NCBI GenBank assembly: GCA_022701365.1 | Contig: JAKUHH010000108.1 | Coordinates: 185,821 to 249,820, forward strand | Direction: 5' to 3' | Source: Mycocentrospora acerina | Taxonomy: Eukaryota; Ascomycota; Dothideomycetes; Pleosporales | DNA length: 64,000 nt | Shown here: positions 32,440 to 44,372 of the stretch, piece by piece | How positions within the stretch are numbered: the stretch's first letter is position 1 | Layout of the letters: each line of letters begins with the position of its first letter | The notes under the pieces: generated by a model | Told to the model about the DNA's origin: nothing | What the model saw: only the letters and a program-made list of their open reading frames with translations | The model's database searches: none | Program-made: the position numbers and the translations under genes

Positions 32440-34340
32440 GGTGAATAGTACAACACAAACTGTACAAAGATGCCCAACACCGCTGATACAGTTTCATCAG
32501 GGCAAGTCTGCTCATTTGTACTTCTGGCTCCGAGGTCTTCTAATCACACAACAACCATCAATGCGGTCATCACAACTGCACCATGCTTGAACCGCACAGG
32601 AATACCTGCTCGACCAAGAAAATTTTCCAAGTGTTACATTGCAGCTCTGGTGAGAGCGTCCGAGATTCACCCGGTGTTAGTGACAACCAAAAGGCATGTC
32701 TTGGACATAGCCAAGAATTGCCAAGTGTGGAGAAGGCGGAGAATCTGGGGCAAATCCACGATATTCTCCACCCGATATTCTCCCGAACAAAGCTGGTTGG
32801 GTGGTTTACGTGTGTACAACTACCGACTGACACTTCCAGGTGGAAACGCCATGTCAGGTGAGAGGGCAAAGAAAGTCCACCCTCCACTTCCCGTGCTGGG
32901 CACCTCCTCTCTACCTAGTTTTAGTAACACAATTCGCACCTAGATGACTGCACTCCCCCCCACCCATTTCGATCTAATTCGTAGTAACCAGGTGTGTTTC
33001 CTGGAGCCGACGGTTGGTCTTGAGTCGCATGCATAGAGCTGGTATGCAACCGGGAGTGCGGCAGCCAAACAACAAGCACAGACTAGACGCAGCTTTTTCC
33101 CAACGTCCGATCAACTTGCCGAGGATCGCAACGGCTCGGATATCTCAACCCAAGAAAGGTATAAGAGATGCCAAGACTCCGCTCAGTTGGATTGTTGTAC
33201 GAGGGCTCCGATAATCGCGCCTCGTACATGTATACATGCATATCCCACACCATATGTTCGGCAGATGGTGCAACACAGATAGACTGCGCTTTCAAATACA
33301 ATTTGTAGAACCGACTCATCCGTGCTGTTTTACAGAAGAAATCTTCCAAGCATGTCATTCCGACCCTTCCGTCTGTAAGGGCCCCCTAGGAGCCGTTCGT
33401 AACTGTGGATCTAGACAGCGTTAGCTTCTCGACAGTGACACCGGGTTACCGGGACACAGGTATTTGCGGTGTAACGGGAGATGCCGAGATATTCAATCGA
33501 TTAAACTGCTTAAAAAAATACAGTGTTGGAGATGTAAGAGAACGATGCTCGGGGTGTTGGAGGTGATGGGCAAACTTGCATGGATGAGTAATATGGAATA
33601 GACAAGGAAGAGGAGAGAGGAAGTGGGATGCCGGTAAATAATGGCCGTGCCGGTGGGTCTTCTCAAGATGAATGTGATGGTTCTTCCTTGGCTTAGTTAA
33701 GACTGCTTCTATTTTAAAAAACGACTGATCAGATTGGATTGTGATGTGTTGCCCTAGTGAGACTTGGCTGCGTTGACAACCAGATAATTCCTAGCTTTTT
33801 CTTTTATCATGGTGTATACATGTCGGGCCTTGAGTCAGGTCTCACTATTCAATACTCGTATGACTTGGTTTTGAAGAGTGACGTTCGTCGTGTTTATACC
33901 GTCGAAACCGCCCTCAGTCATCCTATGTCAGAATATGTGAGTGGATGAAGAAGATACTAGAATGATTGATTGAAGACTAATAGACTAGAGCACAAGGTGA
34001 CTTTAACGTGATTGTGTGAATCCTTAGCTTGTGCCACGCATTAAGTTATTTTTATTCAACATCTTGCTTTTGCTTCGAGGGAAGATATGTTTGTCCACGT
34101 GTCGTTCTTAGAAAAGAAATGTATTCTGTAACAAATACACTAGAGGAGAATAAGGCAAGTAAAATCGTGTCATTGAAAACTATTGATGTTCAGGGCCGTG
34201 AAACCGAAAGCATGCCTCGTGTTCGCAAAAGGTTCGTTCATAGATGGAAACAGTATCAAGCATGTGACAATACAATCCGCATTCGGACTAGGAGAACGGA
34301 GACTGCAGATGTAATAATAAAAATGAAAGCTTCCTAGAGT
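32440..34340. other. 1.9-kb region without a supported gene
   Basis: Holds the GH3 promoter and then AT-rich sequence with scattered short frames. None shows a motif or splice pattern. A 102-codon frame at 34029-34337 uses no recognisable start and has no family features. Confidence 0.45.
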
Positions 34341-35570
34341 TTATTGCAAAACATCACCGTTACCAGTCACCCTCGTGGATACATTTCTATACACATCTCC
34401 GTCTTTCCCCACTTCATCAGACGCCCCCTCAATGCCTGCCAATTCCGTGCTCTTACTGCCAACCTCATTTTTCTTACTCTCCTTCCTCTTCTGATCATTT
34501 TTCTTCTCTTTATCCCCTTTATTCTTTTTATCTTCTTTCTTCTCCCTATCCCCATTCTTCTGCTTATCTCCTTCCTTCTTCTGCTTATCCTCCTTCTTCT
34601 TCTTGTCCTCCTTCTCCTTCCCCTCCTTGTCCTTTTTCTTCTCCTTCTTCTCCTCATCCCCCAACCTCTGCTGCTTCCGCTCAACCCATTTCTTCCCATC
34701 AAACTTATACCCCCTGAACCACGTCTGAACCAACGCGTCTGGCCCATACTCTTCAATCAAAAGCTCTTCATATGCATACGGAACATTAACCGACACACCC
34801 TCAAAATACGTTTCTCGTAGGGGAAACAATTGAGAGCGAGAATACGCATGCGAATCCTTTGTATACATCTCCTCATCATCTCCCGGCGCATCATGCACGG
34901 TAGTAATATCGATGAACAACCCCGTCTGCGTATCAATCCACCGCGCATCAATAACATTCAATTCATCCCGCACATCCTTGTTGGCAAAATGCGGATTCAC
35001 CTCCAAAAGGTACCTCTTCCCCTGTTCCCGCAACTTCTTCTGATCCTCGTCTCCCAACCCTGCTAGCAAAAACTCGTCATCATGTTTTTTTTCTCCTTCT
35101 CTTCTTCCTTCTTCATCATTTGAGAACCCCAACTCCTTGCCCTCAAAACAATGCACACTCATCCCCCACCACTCTCCCAACTCAGCCATCCCCCGCTCCT
35201 CAACCATAACATCGACATCGCTGTCCCACGGGAAAATCCCCCCATTCCACCACCACCCCAGCAAACTGCCGTGCACAATCCACGTCCGCACGCCTAGCCG
35301 CGCCATGGTAGCCATGTACGTCTTCACCAAGAGACGGAGATGGACTGCACGGCTCTGCTCCGGGAGTGGGGCCGCCGCAAATCGCCCATCATAATGCTGG
35401 TGGAAAGTTGCCTCGTGGAAGAACTTCTCCGTGTTTGCAGACGACGCAGAGTGGTCGCGTGTGAGGGTTGAAAGGCCAAGAAGGGAGGCAAATGACGCTT
35501 GGCGGGGTGGTGGGACAGGGGCGGCGAGGACAGGAGAGAGAAGCAAGAGAAGCGTGCTTGGGAGTTTCAT
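34341..35570 (-). CDS. LicD-family protein, Mnn4-like, with Lys/Glu tail
   Basis: A single exon of 409 residues starting at the ATG at 35570. A signal peptide (LPSTLLLLLSPVLA) puts it in the secretory pathway. The LicD/fukutin core covers about residues 70-295: VRTWIVHGSLLGWWWNGGIFPWDSDVDVMV with the DxD-type acidic pair expected to bind a metal and nucleotide-sugar or phospho-donor, then LEVNPHF, DARWIDTQTGLFIDIT and LFPLRETYFEGVSVNVP. From about residue 305 to 367 the sequence is almost only Lys, Glu and Asp with Gln, Gly and Asn (KKxDK and KKE units). Yeast Mnn4, needed for mannosylphosphate transfer to N-glycans, also joins a LicD domain to a charged KKKKEEEE tail. Likely role: Golgi mannosylphosphorylation or its regulation. 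Close paralogues in filamentous fungi are often called Mnn4. Confidence 0.85.
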   Translation of the reverse strand: MKLPSTLLLLLSPVLAAPVPPPRQASFASLLGLSTLTRDHSASSANTEKFFHEATFHQHYDGRFAAAPLPEQSRAVHLRLLVKTYMATMARLGVRTWIVHGSLLGWWWNGGIFPWDSDVDVMVEERGMAELGEWWGMSVHCFEGKELGFSNDEEGRREGEKKHDDEFLLAGLGDEDQKKLREQGKRYLLEVNPHFANKDVRDELNVIDARWIDTQTGLFIDITTVHDAPGDDEEMYTKDSHAYSRSQLFPLRETYFEGVSVNVPYAYEELLIEEYGPDALVQTWFRGYKFDGKKWVERKQQRLGDEEKKEKKKDKEGKEKEDKKKKEDKQKKEGDKQKNGDREKKEDKKNKGDKEKKNDQKRKESKKNEVGSKSTELAGIEGASDEVGKDGDVYRNVSTRVTGNGDVLQ

Positions 35571-35650
35571 CGCCACGGAAGTAGGCGGGTTCGCAGGTGT
35601 GTCGTCCTATCAGAAAGCAGACGGTTTGACGATGAGGCGGTAGTAGGCAC

Positions 35651-35666
35651 GCATGCATGCATGCAT
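35651..35666 (+). repeat. GCAT tetranucleotide repeat
   Basis: Four perfect copies of GCAT, self-complementary, about 80 bases upstream of the LicD start. Confidence 0.8.
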
Positions 35667-36278
35667 ATACCACAAGGGAAGCGCACGCTCGAAGACGAAG
35701 GAGATAGCAGAGAAGAAAAAAGACGCGGTTCTCACACGCAGTGAGTTAGTGACTAGTAGCGGTTCAGATGGAAAAGAGAATTGGGCCAAAGGAAATAGAA
35801 GATTGTCGTGCGCATGGGGAATATACCCGCATTGTTTATGTTATCGTGCGAAATCAAAAGGATTACGCAGCCCTACGCGTCGCCTCTTGCGGGCTCTGAC
35901 AAGGGTGACGAAGCATCGTTTTTTCCCGCATGGCAAAGCTTGTTTTGTGTATACCAAGACATGGGATGGCTCGGCGTTTGGGGGGGTTACTCAATAGAGC
36001 AGGGGGATTTATCGCAACAGGGGAGATTTGGGGGGAGAGAGAGAAGGAGATTATGTGTTTTGCGGTGCTTGATGGCTGGCTGGCTAACTGGCGGGGGATG
36101 TAGTTGTAAAGGATGCGAGGCGCAACGGACCGGACTGCCTACCCGGAAATAAACGTACATTGCCAAAGGGCCAGTACCTAGGGTAGTTAGGTAGGCGGGC
36201 AGACTAGGCTAGAAACATCGGGTGGGCACGCGAGCAGAGGTAATTAACCATAAAACCTGCTTAATGCAAGAAAACATG

Positions 36279-36294
36279 CAAGCAAGCAAGCAAG
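36279..36294 (+). repeat. CAAG tetranucleotide repeat
   Basis: Four tandem copies of the AAGC/CAAG unit. Confidence 0.7.
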
Positions 36295-36914
36295 CGTTTC
36301 AACTTGCTGTCTACAACAATCACATTCTTAGCCAGCAATTCACTCATTTTTTTTTAAAAGGGGGGAGGGGGTTGAATAATATAATCCCATTTGCCGTCCA
36401 TCATCTACACATATAAACCATGCCATGCTGAGTTCGCTCGCCATGACTTCTCCAATCCAAAAAACAGCAACAGCAACAACAACATTCGTGCCAATTCCAA
36501 AAAAAGGACACACCGACTTCTAAAAAAAACGAATGGACGCCAGTTGCAGGCTTAATTACGTCCCCTCCTCCTCAGCTTTTTAGGCAGTTGAGCTAAAAAC
36601 AGGTATACGCTAAGACGAAGTGAAAGAGTGGCGCCTATAAGAAATATACAGTGCCGAATGGAAGGAAAAAAAGAGTTGATGAATAACTTGATGGCTATTG
36701 CAACAACGCACAAAAAAACGCCGTTAAAAACTCCGCCCAATGATAGCGATTTGTCGTAGAATCGCGAGTCCAGAAAGGAGTGACAGCGCTACGCATGCCA
36801 CGGTCGAGAAGATGCAAAGTCTATTTGGCAGACGTATCGTGTACACCCAGAAACGTGAAAGAAGCCGGAAAAAGCCAGGGGTATTAAGAAGATATATCAG
36901 GACATGGTGCGACG

Positions 36915-39110
36915 TTATTCAGAGCCCTTTTCGTATTTGACGGGGTGGAAGAGTGCTGGACGCATGCAGAGACGACCAGTTCCAGCCTCTTCGAAAGCTG
37001 GACCACCCTTGTCGTTCTCGCGCGAGCCGAGCCATCGTCGCCACCACTCTGAAGAGAAGCCGGCGTTGTAGTAGAAACTGTTGCCCAGCTGATTGTGTTC
37101 TCCCCAACCAAAGACGCTGTCTGTAGGCTTGGGTGGCTTGTTGAATGTATTGTCAAGCGCCTCGAGAGGCCAGTTGTGGTCGAAATATACTGGATGGGCG
37201 GCGTACACAGCCTTCAATCCGTGGTGGAATGCGACGCTTGGTGGCCACATTTCGGGGAACATGTGGTGCTTCATGAGATATGTCTCGCGGTGCATGAGAT
37301 CCAACAGGCGCTTCGAAAGTCGTGACACGGTAATGATGGCGCAGCGTCGAGGAGGCTCGGGGAGCTCGAGGTCATATCCAGTTACATCGTCGCGGAATAC
37401 CCAGTTGGTCTTGGCGGGGTCGAAGATGGGGTTGAAAGTGATGATGTCGGCCTCTTCGCCGACACCCCATTCATAATCGTCCTGAGAGTACGATCTGGGA
37501 GGTTGTGTCTCCGGAGGACTTGGAAGCATGCCTGTGTTCTCAAACTTTGGTGGGCCCCAAACAGGCTTCTCATCGCTGTTGTAAAGCTCTTCCTCTACCA
37601 TCTCGGTGAAGTTCTTCCAGGAACCGTGGAGGTCAGGAATGTAGTAGCGAGACGAACGCTCCCAGAGACCCTTGCGGGGCTGCTTCTTGGCCCATTCGCC
37701 GATCCTGTTGTTGAACTCGTAGTAGTGACCAGTGAGTCGGAGATCCATCTCCCAGTTCCAGTAAAAGTCGTACTCGGGGCGCGCTTGTGAGAACCATTGC
37801 AAGGCGAAATGAGCACTGCGATAGACGGAGTGAACAGGCGCCTTGGCGTGGTTGTAGACGTTGTTGGGGAACGGCTCAGGGTAATACATGCGCATCTGCT
37901 GCTCAGACCACAAGGTCGCCATACCCCAGAATTCCTTGGGTAGGTTGTCCTCGATGACTTTTTGGTACTGCTCTTCCGAGGACCAGATGGGAATACTGTC
38001 GTCCTTGACGTGGAGCAAAAAGTGGACGTCGTACTCGCCGCCCGACTTGAGGGCTAGCTCGTTGATCATGGCACGAATAGTCAAAATCTGGTAGTCGCTG
38101 TACTTGTAACCAGTCCAGGTGCGGAGAATGTAGGCGTGACGAGGAACCTTCTTCTTGGCAGGGGCGCCTTCGGCAGTTTTGTTCCTGGCTTCGAAGCGCT
38201 TCAAGTTCTTTGCGTGGCATCGCTTTTGGGCAGAGGCCCAGTTGACCTTCCTGTAGTCGACCTTCTTCTCGGTGTGCCAGATCATGTCGGCACCTCCCTT
38301 TTCAGACTTGCCATCCATGTCGAGACCACCCTGGTCGCGAGGATAGGAGTAGCCATAAGGTCCAAGGCGGCCGAATCGCTCAAAGCATACCTTGTCGTTC
38401 ATACCAAGCTCTTCGTAGGAGCCAAAGAAGGGTGCAGTCATGTTCTGGGGGATGCCGGGGTAGGCATAGATGTCGGGCAGATCGACCTTCTCGTCCTCGT
38501 CGAGGTAGCATGTCTCGACCTGGTCGTGGTCCTTGAGATAGTCGGCGGAATCGAACTTGTAGGGGTCGAAAGGAATGGGGTCCATCGAGGGCTCCTTGCT
38601 GTCCTTTGCCATGTGCGGCCACTTTGGCTTGATGTTGTCCTCGGGGTTGGGGCTCTGCGAATACTTGACAAAGTCTTGCTCAGAGACCCAGTCCCCGTAG
38701 GGCACCAGGGTGCGGACGCCGTTGAAGAAGCCAGAGAGGCTGTCATGGTTAGCGGGCGAATGGACAGCGCGGGCATGGCGTGCTTACCGAGGGTAGTGTT
38801 CCCAGTGAAACTGCTTCTTTTCGTCGCCTCTGTTCCGCTGGTCGTTCCACCGGTGTCGCCTGTAGATGCCGGTGCCCAGCATGGACACGAGCAGCACAAT
38901 GGTGACGGCGAGGGTGACCAGCCGCGCAAACGACAGCCGCGGGCGCTGGATGCGGCTTGCCCAGGCGGGCTGGCGGTACTTGTGGGCGCCCCATGACTTT
39001 GTGCTGAAGAGCGGCAGGGGCGAGGTGCTCTGGCTGTCGGCGCCGGGCAGCTTCTCGTAGTTGAAGCGGGTGCGGATGAACAGCTTGCCGGGGTTGAATC
39101 GCGAGGCCAT
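36915..39110 (-). CDS. DUF3405 type II membrane protein, putative glycosyltransferase
   Basis: Two exons, complement(join(36915..38739,38789..39110)) with the exon border at 38788/38789, give about 715 residues. The intron has a CG|GTAAGC donor and ACAG acceptor. A short cytosolic N-terminus is followed by one membrane anchor at about residues 60-82 (LVTLAVTIVLLVSMLGTGIY), then a large luminal domain with the DUF3405 pattern: AYILRTWTGYKYSDYQILTIRAMI, YDVHFLLHVKD, FYWNWEMDLRLTGHYYEF, EADIITFNPIFDP and AFHHGLKAVYAAHPVYFDHNWP. The WEMDLRLTG segment carries the acidic pair expected in a GT-A-type fold. This topology is that of a Golgi type II enzyme. The donor and acceptor sugars are unknown. 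Confidence 0.88.
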
Positions 39111-40620
39111 GGTGGTGGAGGAGGCGTGAGGGTGGGTGCTGGCAAGTCGAGGGTTGCTTATTGCATCGCCGGGGGTGGCGTTAGGGGCTGCGACTCGGCC
39201 GGGGGCTTGGTGCAGCAGCTCGGCGGCGCGGGCGGTGGAGGGGGATTGGGCGAGGGACGACAGCAGCGGGGGAAACGAGTGTACTGTCCGCGAGGACAAG
39301 CTGGAACGGAGGCCGGGCGTGAGAGTTTAGGGAGAGGGACGGGCGGGCTCACAGCAACATGTGCGGCGTGCGGCGTGCTGACCCTGATTCCTGGGGCTTG
39401 GCGTTGGCTCGCTAGCGTCCGTACCTGCCGCCTTCTGCGCTACCGTCAGGATGCAAATTCTAGAGCCCCGGCTGCTCTGAACCGCTAGTGCGCAGAGTGC
39501 ACGAGGAACGGGCCTAGCACCAGAGGCCAGCGTTGACTGCCTCGACCGCAAGGCCTCTGTGCTCCTCGCAGCCGGCTCGAACAAGCAAACGTGACTGCGG
39601 GTGCACGCCAGCGCCCTGCTGCTGCGCATCCCCAACGGCAGCGCGAGAGGCTGACGAGGCCCGTTATCGTGGGCATTGCGGGCGCCCGCGGCCAGCAAAT
39701 CAAGCGCCGGCCTGCTATCGTTCGTTGCCATCCATGGGACGCGACACCACCTTGCCGGCTTGCAGACAAGCATCAACAGGCTGAAGCACCGCCAAGCCTG
39801 CCCTGGGGTGCGCCAGCCTTGATTGTCTCAACACAACGGGGACCTCCTCCGCCCACGCCTTTGTTGGGAGCCCTGCACGCTCGCCATGTCGTCACGCTGC
39901 ACTTGTCCAGCCTCCCCCAACCAGCCGTGAAATCATGGCCGCTGCTGCTGTTGCTCCCCTCTCCTCTTCCCCGACCTCTCTTGTTCCGCCCCACGCCCAG
40001 GCGGCCAGTTCGCAGCCAGCATCTGGCTTTCACGCCCTGCAATTGGCTGCATCTCGGCGCACCCGGCGGAGCCGCTAGACCCAAAGCATCTGAACGCGCG
40101 GCCTGCATGTGGTGGCGAAATTGCAACGGCGATCCTAAAAATACCTCACCGGCCCTGAAAACGACGATGCTGCGTCTTGTTGAATGTCAGGACGTGCTAG
40201 CGAATGTTCTTCACCTGGCTGCATCACAGCCATCTGAAAAGAGAGGCCCTCTACCGGTGTTTGTACCATCTGTACGTACCGTAAGAATATTCACAGCGCG
40301 ACGCTTGTGGCTTCTGGAACAGCATTGCATGATGAGCGACTCCCAGCCAGGAACTGATCGCTCGACCGCCCAGGATCAGGTTTGACCAGTGTACACAGTA
40401 GACCACGCATGAACATGTTCACCTTTCACCTTTTCACCACTTACAATCTGGACCCTCGCAGGTTTGGATAGTGCCTCTGCTCAGCATTGCAGCTTCGTGA
40501 TCACAATCTACGGCTGTCTCCCTTTTGTAAACATATCCCAAGTTACCTACTTACTAGCTATCTGGCGACCAAACAAACTCATCAAGTAACTAATAAATTA
40601 AATAACTGAACTACTATCCA

Positions 40621-40680
40621 ACTAACTAACTAATTGAATCACCAACCAATCAACCAATCAATCAATCAACCAATCAACCA
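40621..40680 (+). repeat. AACT and CAATCAAC simple repeats
   Basis: ACTA/AACT units are followed by many CAATCAAC and CAAC/CAAT units over 60 bases. Confidence 0.8.
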
Positions 40681-41448
40681 AGCCCCACAATCAACCATCG
40701 TCACTCAATCTTCAAGTTGCCCGATCAAGCAAACAGAAGAAATGCATGACTTGCTGTGCGGAAATTGTAAAAGCCAAGTGCGGAGCCATTATCCGTTAAG
40801 GGCTTCGTGAAATTTTCATCTCCACGATTTCGTCACCACAACCCTGAACCAATATTTCGACAACTTTGCCACGTGCATATACGCGTCAGCGACACGTGTA
40901 GGTATTTGTGCAATGGCCTCTCATATAGTGCATTCCCAAAGCCTCGCCATTCCCCCCACAGCTTCCATATCACTAGAATGTTGTTGAGTTGGTGCTTAGT
41001 CTCAAGAGCTCAAAGCACAACGACGACTATCATTTCGAGAAGTTTCAGATCGACACAAACGAAAGAACTTGTCAAATAAAAAAATAAAAAGTGATACGAA
41101 TTGCTAAAATAATACTCAACAGACTCTTCTTTCCTTTGCCATTCATTGTACCTACCATGATTCTTGTACTTCGTGTGACTTTTCATTTTTTTTTTAATTT
41201 TCCTCTCCTGGTGTCCAGATCATCGTTCGTTTCTGACGCCTAGGGACTTCTTGGCTCGTATATCCTATACACCAGTTTCCTTTCTCTCGACATGGCCAAT
41301 TTCTCTGGGTTGGCCCCTTCAATTTAGACTTTTATATTAGTTCAGCTTTTTATTTACAAAAGACTTGTGCGGTTTCGTTGTTTGGAATTATTTCTTCCGG
41401 TGGAGGTGGTATATCCTTGACATGATTGATTGTTCTTGGTCATACTCA

Positions 41449-41648
41449 ATGATGTGACATGGTCATTCACAATAATGTTACCTGGTTATTCTTACTAATG
41501 TTACTTAGTTATTCTTCATAATGTTACCTGGTTATTCTTAATTGTGCTAATTTGTTGAATCGTATCAATTTTATCTGATCTTTTCCAAGAATGCTAATTG
41601 GTCATTCTTACCAATGTCAACTGGTCTTTTTCAGTAATGCTTCCTGGT
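41449..41648 (+). repeat. Imperfect 22-24 base minisatellite
   Basis: About eight diverging copies of a unit like AATGTTACCTGGTTATTCTT occur between 41449 and 41648. Three neighbouring copies near 41473-41542 are nearly identical; outer copies drift (for example AATGCTAATTGGTCATTCTT). Confidence 0.75.
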
Positions 41649-42055
41649 GTTTTAGACTTCAATGTATAGCAAACACTCGGTATTCATAAACCACATTATA
41701 GCAAGACCTAGGAAATGAGAATAGTTAATTTAGACGAGAAGTGACTACCAGAATTGCCAAGTCACGAAGAGGGGCAAAAGTAACCCCGCTGTTCTAAGAA
41801 TGAAAAACCATGGCATCGTTGGCCATTGCTTAGTACAGCACAATGGGACTTGTTTCTAGTAATTCACAAAACTATAAGATAGTTCAATATATAGTCCAAA
41901 GATGCGTGAATGTTGCATTGTAGCCAACCACAGCGCAGAAAGGTCCGAGTCGGAGCGGACCTTCCAAATCTCCGATGACTCTTTCCACATTCGACTCATC
42001 AACCCCACGTACTGAAGCTCCCACCAGGATTTCCACAAAAGCCACGACAGCAAAA

Positions 42056-43947
42056 ATGTCAGGAACACGAGGCCCGGTGCCGGTACCACTCGAGACGCAG
42101 GGTCGCGACCTTACCCAACAAATCCTCGACCTCCTCGACACAAAACAACCCCTCCAAAGCAATGAAGACTTCCCCGCAATATCGCAAGCCGAGATCAAGG
42201 CGGCCCTGGACAGGCTAGCCAGCCGATCCATGGTGGAATACAAGACGCTGGATTCGGAACAGGTTGTCTTGACTCCAGAAGCAGAGAGCATTGTGGAGAG
42301 CGGGAGCCACGAGTACAGAGTCTGGAAAGCCGTGAAAGATGCGGGCAAGGTCTCCATCAAGGAATTGCCTGTGGGTAGCGCGTATCAAAGCGCGAGACAT
42401 TTTGGCTGATAGTCAGTAGAACATTGTTGGCGCCGAGTCCGCAAAGGTAGGACAGGGCAATGCTTTCAAGAACAAGTGGATAAAGAAGGATGGCGACTCC
42501 CTGGTCCTCATCGTCACAGACGAGCCCACCGATACAAACCGGGAGACTCTCAAGAACATCCAGGAATCAAAAACCGTGTCTGAGCCTAAACTTCTCAGCG
42601 ACCTCAAGAAGCGCAAGCTCGTCACCGTCACAAAGGTCATCACCTACACCTTCACAAAAGGCCCAAAGTATGCAAAGGAGATCCCGGTAGAGCACACCGA
42701 TCTGACCGCAGAACTGCTCACGAATGGTGCGTGGGAGACGGCAAACTTCAAGCCATACAACTTTGCGGCTCTGGGCGCTACTCAAGATGCTGGAGCGTTG
42801 CATCCGTTGAACAAGGTCAGGCAGGAGTTCAGGAACATTTTCTTCTCGCAAGGCTTCGTAGAGATGCCAACGGGACAGTAAGGAAGCCTCTTTTTCATGT
42901 GGATGAAGAGGAAACAGGAGACTGACAATGACTAGTTTCGTCGACTCTGGTTTCTGGAACTTCGACGCTCTTTTCGTGCCCCAGCAACATCCCGCCCGTG
43001 ACATGCAGGACACTTTCTTCGTCTCAGATCCTCCCAAGGCCGATAAGCCAAGGGCTGACCCAGAGAGCGAAGCTACTATGGACGCCATGGAGGCTGGTTC
43101 AAGACGGCTCTTTGCAACAGGCGAGAAGAGGGAGACGAAGCCAAGAGATTTTGAGCAATATTGGCAAGATGTCCAAAAGGTCCACCAAGAGGGCGCTTTT
43201 GGCTCATTAGGCTGTACGTTTATGCGGTACGTTTCTAATCGTTGAACCGTCATACTGACGTTTTCCAGACCGATACCAATGGAAAGAGGAAGAGAGCTTG
43301 CGCCTGGTCCTGCGAACACACACAACTGCCGTATCGACCTGGGCACTGCATAGATTAGCAGAAGACCCCCGACCCGCCCGCTACTTCTCCATCGACCGTG
43401 TCTTCCGAAACGAGACTGTCGACGCCACTCATCTTGCCGAGTTCCACCAGATTGAGGGTGTGATTGCAGACTTTGGTCTCACTCTAGGCGGTAAGACTAT
43501 TCACAGTTTCTATGTTGCAAATCGTTGCTGACTTGAATAGGTCTTCAGCGTTTCCTCGAGGACTTCTTCTCCAGTATGGGCATTGAGAACCTGCGCTTCA
43601 AGCCAGCATACAACCCCTACACTGAGGTACGTTTATTCCACCCAACTCACCCCTTCCACTATTCGCACCCATACTGATGATTGTTTTCACAGCCTAGTAT
43701 GGAGATCTTCGGTTACCACAAGGGTCTCAAGCGCTGGCTTGAGATTGGCAACTCTGGCATGTTCCGCCCGGAGATGTTGCAGCCCATGGGTCTGCCAAAA
43801 GATATGCGCGTCTACGGCTTCGGACTGTCGCTCGAGCGTCCCACAATGATGAAGTACGGAGTATCGAACATCCGAGAGCTACTTGGCCACAAGGTCGATC
43901 TGAAATGGATCAGGGAGCAGCCGGCTGTGAGGTTCGACAAGGACTAA
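42056..43947 (+). CDS. FRS2: Cytosolic phenylalanyl-tRNA synthetase alpha subunit
   Basis: Six exons, join(42056..42370,42420..42877,42936..43213,43269..43490,43541..43626,43693..43947), give about 537 residues. The N-terminal third holds the winged-helix tRNA-contact modules (SQAEIKAALDRLASRSMVEY; AKVGQGNAFKNKWIKKDG). The class II core includes FWNFDALFVPQQHPARDMQDTFF split as seen here, RTHTTAVSTWALHRL, motif 2 (YFSIDRVFRNETVDATHL) and motif 3 (GFGLSLERPTMMKYG). It pairs with the beta subunit as an alpha2-beta2 enzyme that charges tRNA-Phe in the cytosol. All five introns are short and their phases reconnect conserved motifs. The first acceptor is chosen as CAGTAG|AAC because it gives VSIKELPNIVGAES. 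Confidence 0.95.
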
Positions 43948-44372
43948 AACGGGGGATTGGGATATATATAGATGGAAGGAAGGAGAGAGGATTGTGCGTG
44001 CACAAGGACATGAGAGATGAAGTGTATGAATGACATGAAAGAGAGAGGAGATGGAACAAGTGCGATGATATCCAGAATAAAAGAATAACACTCTTTTGGA
44101 GGATTATGGCTGTTCTGTGTTATTTACTGCATCAATGGCAGGGTATCAAAGGATGGTTTGCGTAACCATTGAAACTTGACCAATCTTCCACCCCCCCCCC
44201 TTTCTTACCATCAACTCTGCGAAGGATGGTTGCTTCGTCCTTACAATCACCGTTGCCTAGCATCCGACATGCTCCCAAGATTTATTTTACAGGTATCAGC
44301 CTAGAGAGGCGAATCACTCTCCATGACCACACAATGGTATATCCTTCCTTCCCTCCCTCCCTTCTCTTCCCA
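43948..44372. other. Convergent 3' flanks
   Basis: Between the stops of the Phe-tRNA synthetase gene and the Tim17-family gene. Includes a polyadenylation-like AATAAA. No gene is seen. Confidence 0.5.
44076..44081 (+). terminator. Polyadenylation-like signal
   Basis: AATAAA about 130 bases after the stop of the Phe-tRNA synthetase gene. Fungal signals are loose, so this is a weak call. Confidence 0.3.

Larger units (their letters stand above)
35571..36914. other. Intergenic region with simple repeats
   Basis: Promoter of the LicD gene followed by the 3' flank of the DUF3405 gene. Contains a GCAT run (35651-35666), a CAAG run (36279-36293) and several homopolymer runs. No gene is supported. 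Confidence 0.5.
39111..42055. other. 2.9-kb intergenic region
   Basis: 39.1-40.1 kb is GC-rich with long chance frames (a 264-codon one at 39591-40385 has no motifs). 40.4-41.9 kb is AT-rich and carries an AACCAATC-type repeat and a 23-base minisatellite. The end holds the promoter of the Phe-tRNA synthetase gene. Confidence 0.5.

Noticed and set aside
34344..34820. 158-codon Leu/Ile-rich frame opposite the LicD tail, looking like a membrane protein
   Set aside because: It is the antisense of the Lys/Glu tail codons (AAG/GAG read as CTT/CTC), not a real membrane protein.
38136..38996. 286-codon frame antisense to the DUF3405 gene
   Set aside because: It is the complementary shadow of a well-supported gene; Val/Leu/Gly pattern is typical of antisense translation.
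39591..40385. 264-codon open frame on the plus strand
   Set aside because: GC-driven absence of stops; Pro/Arg/Leu-rich with no motif and no relation to neighbours.
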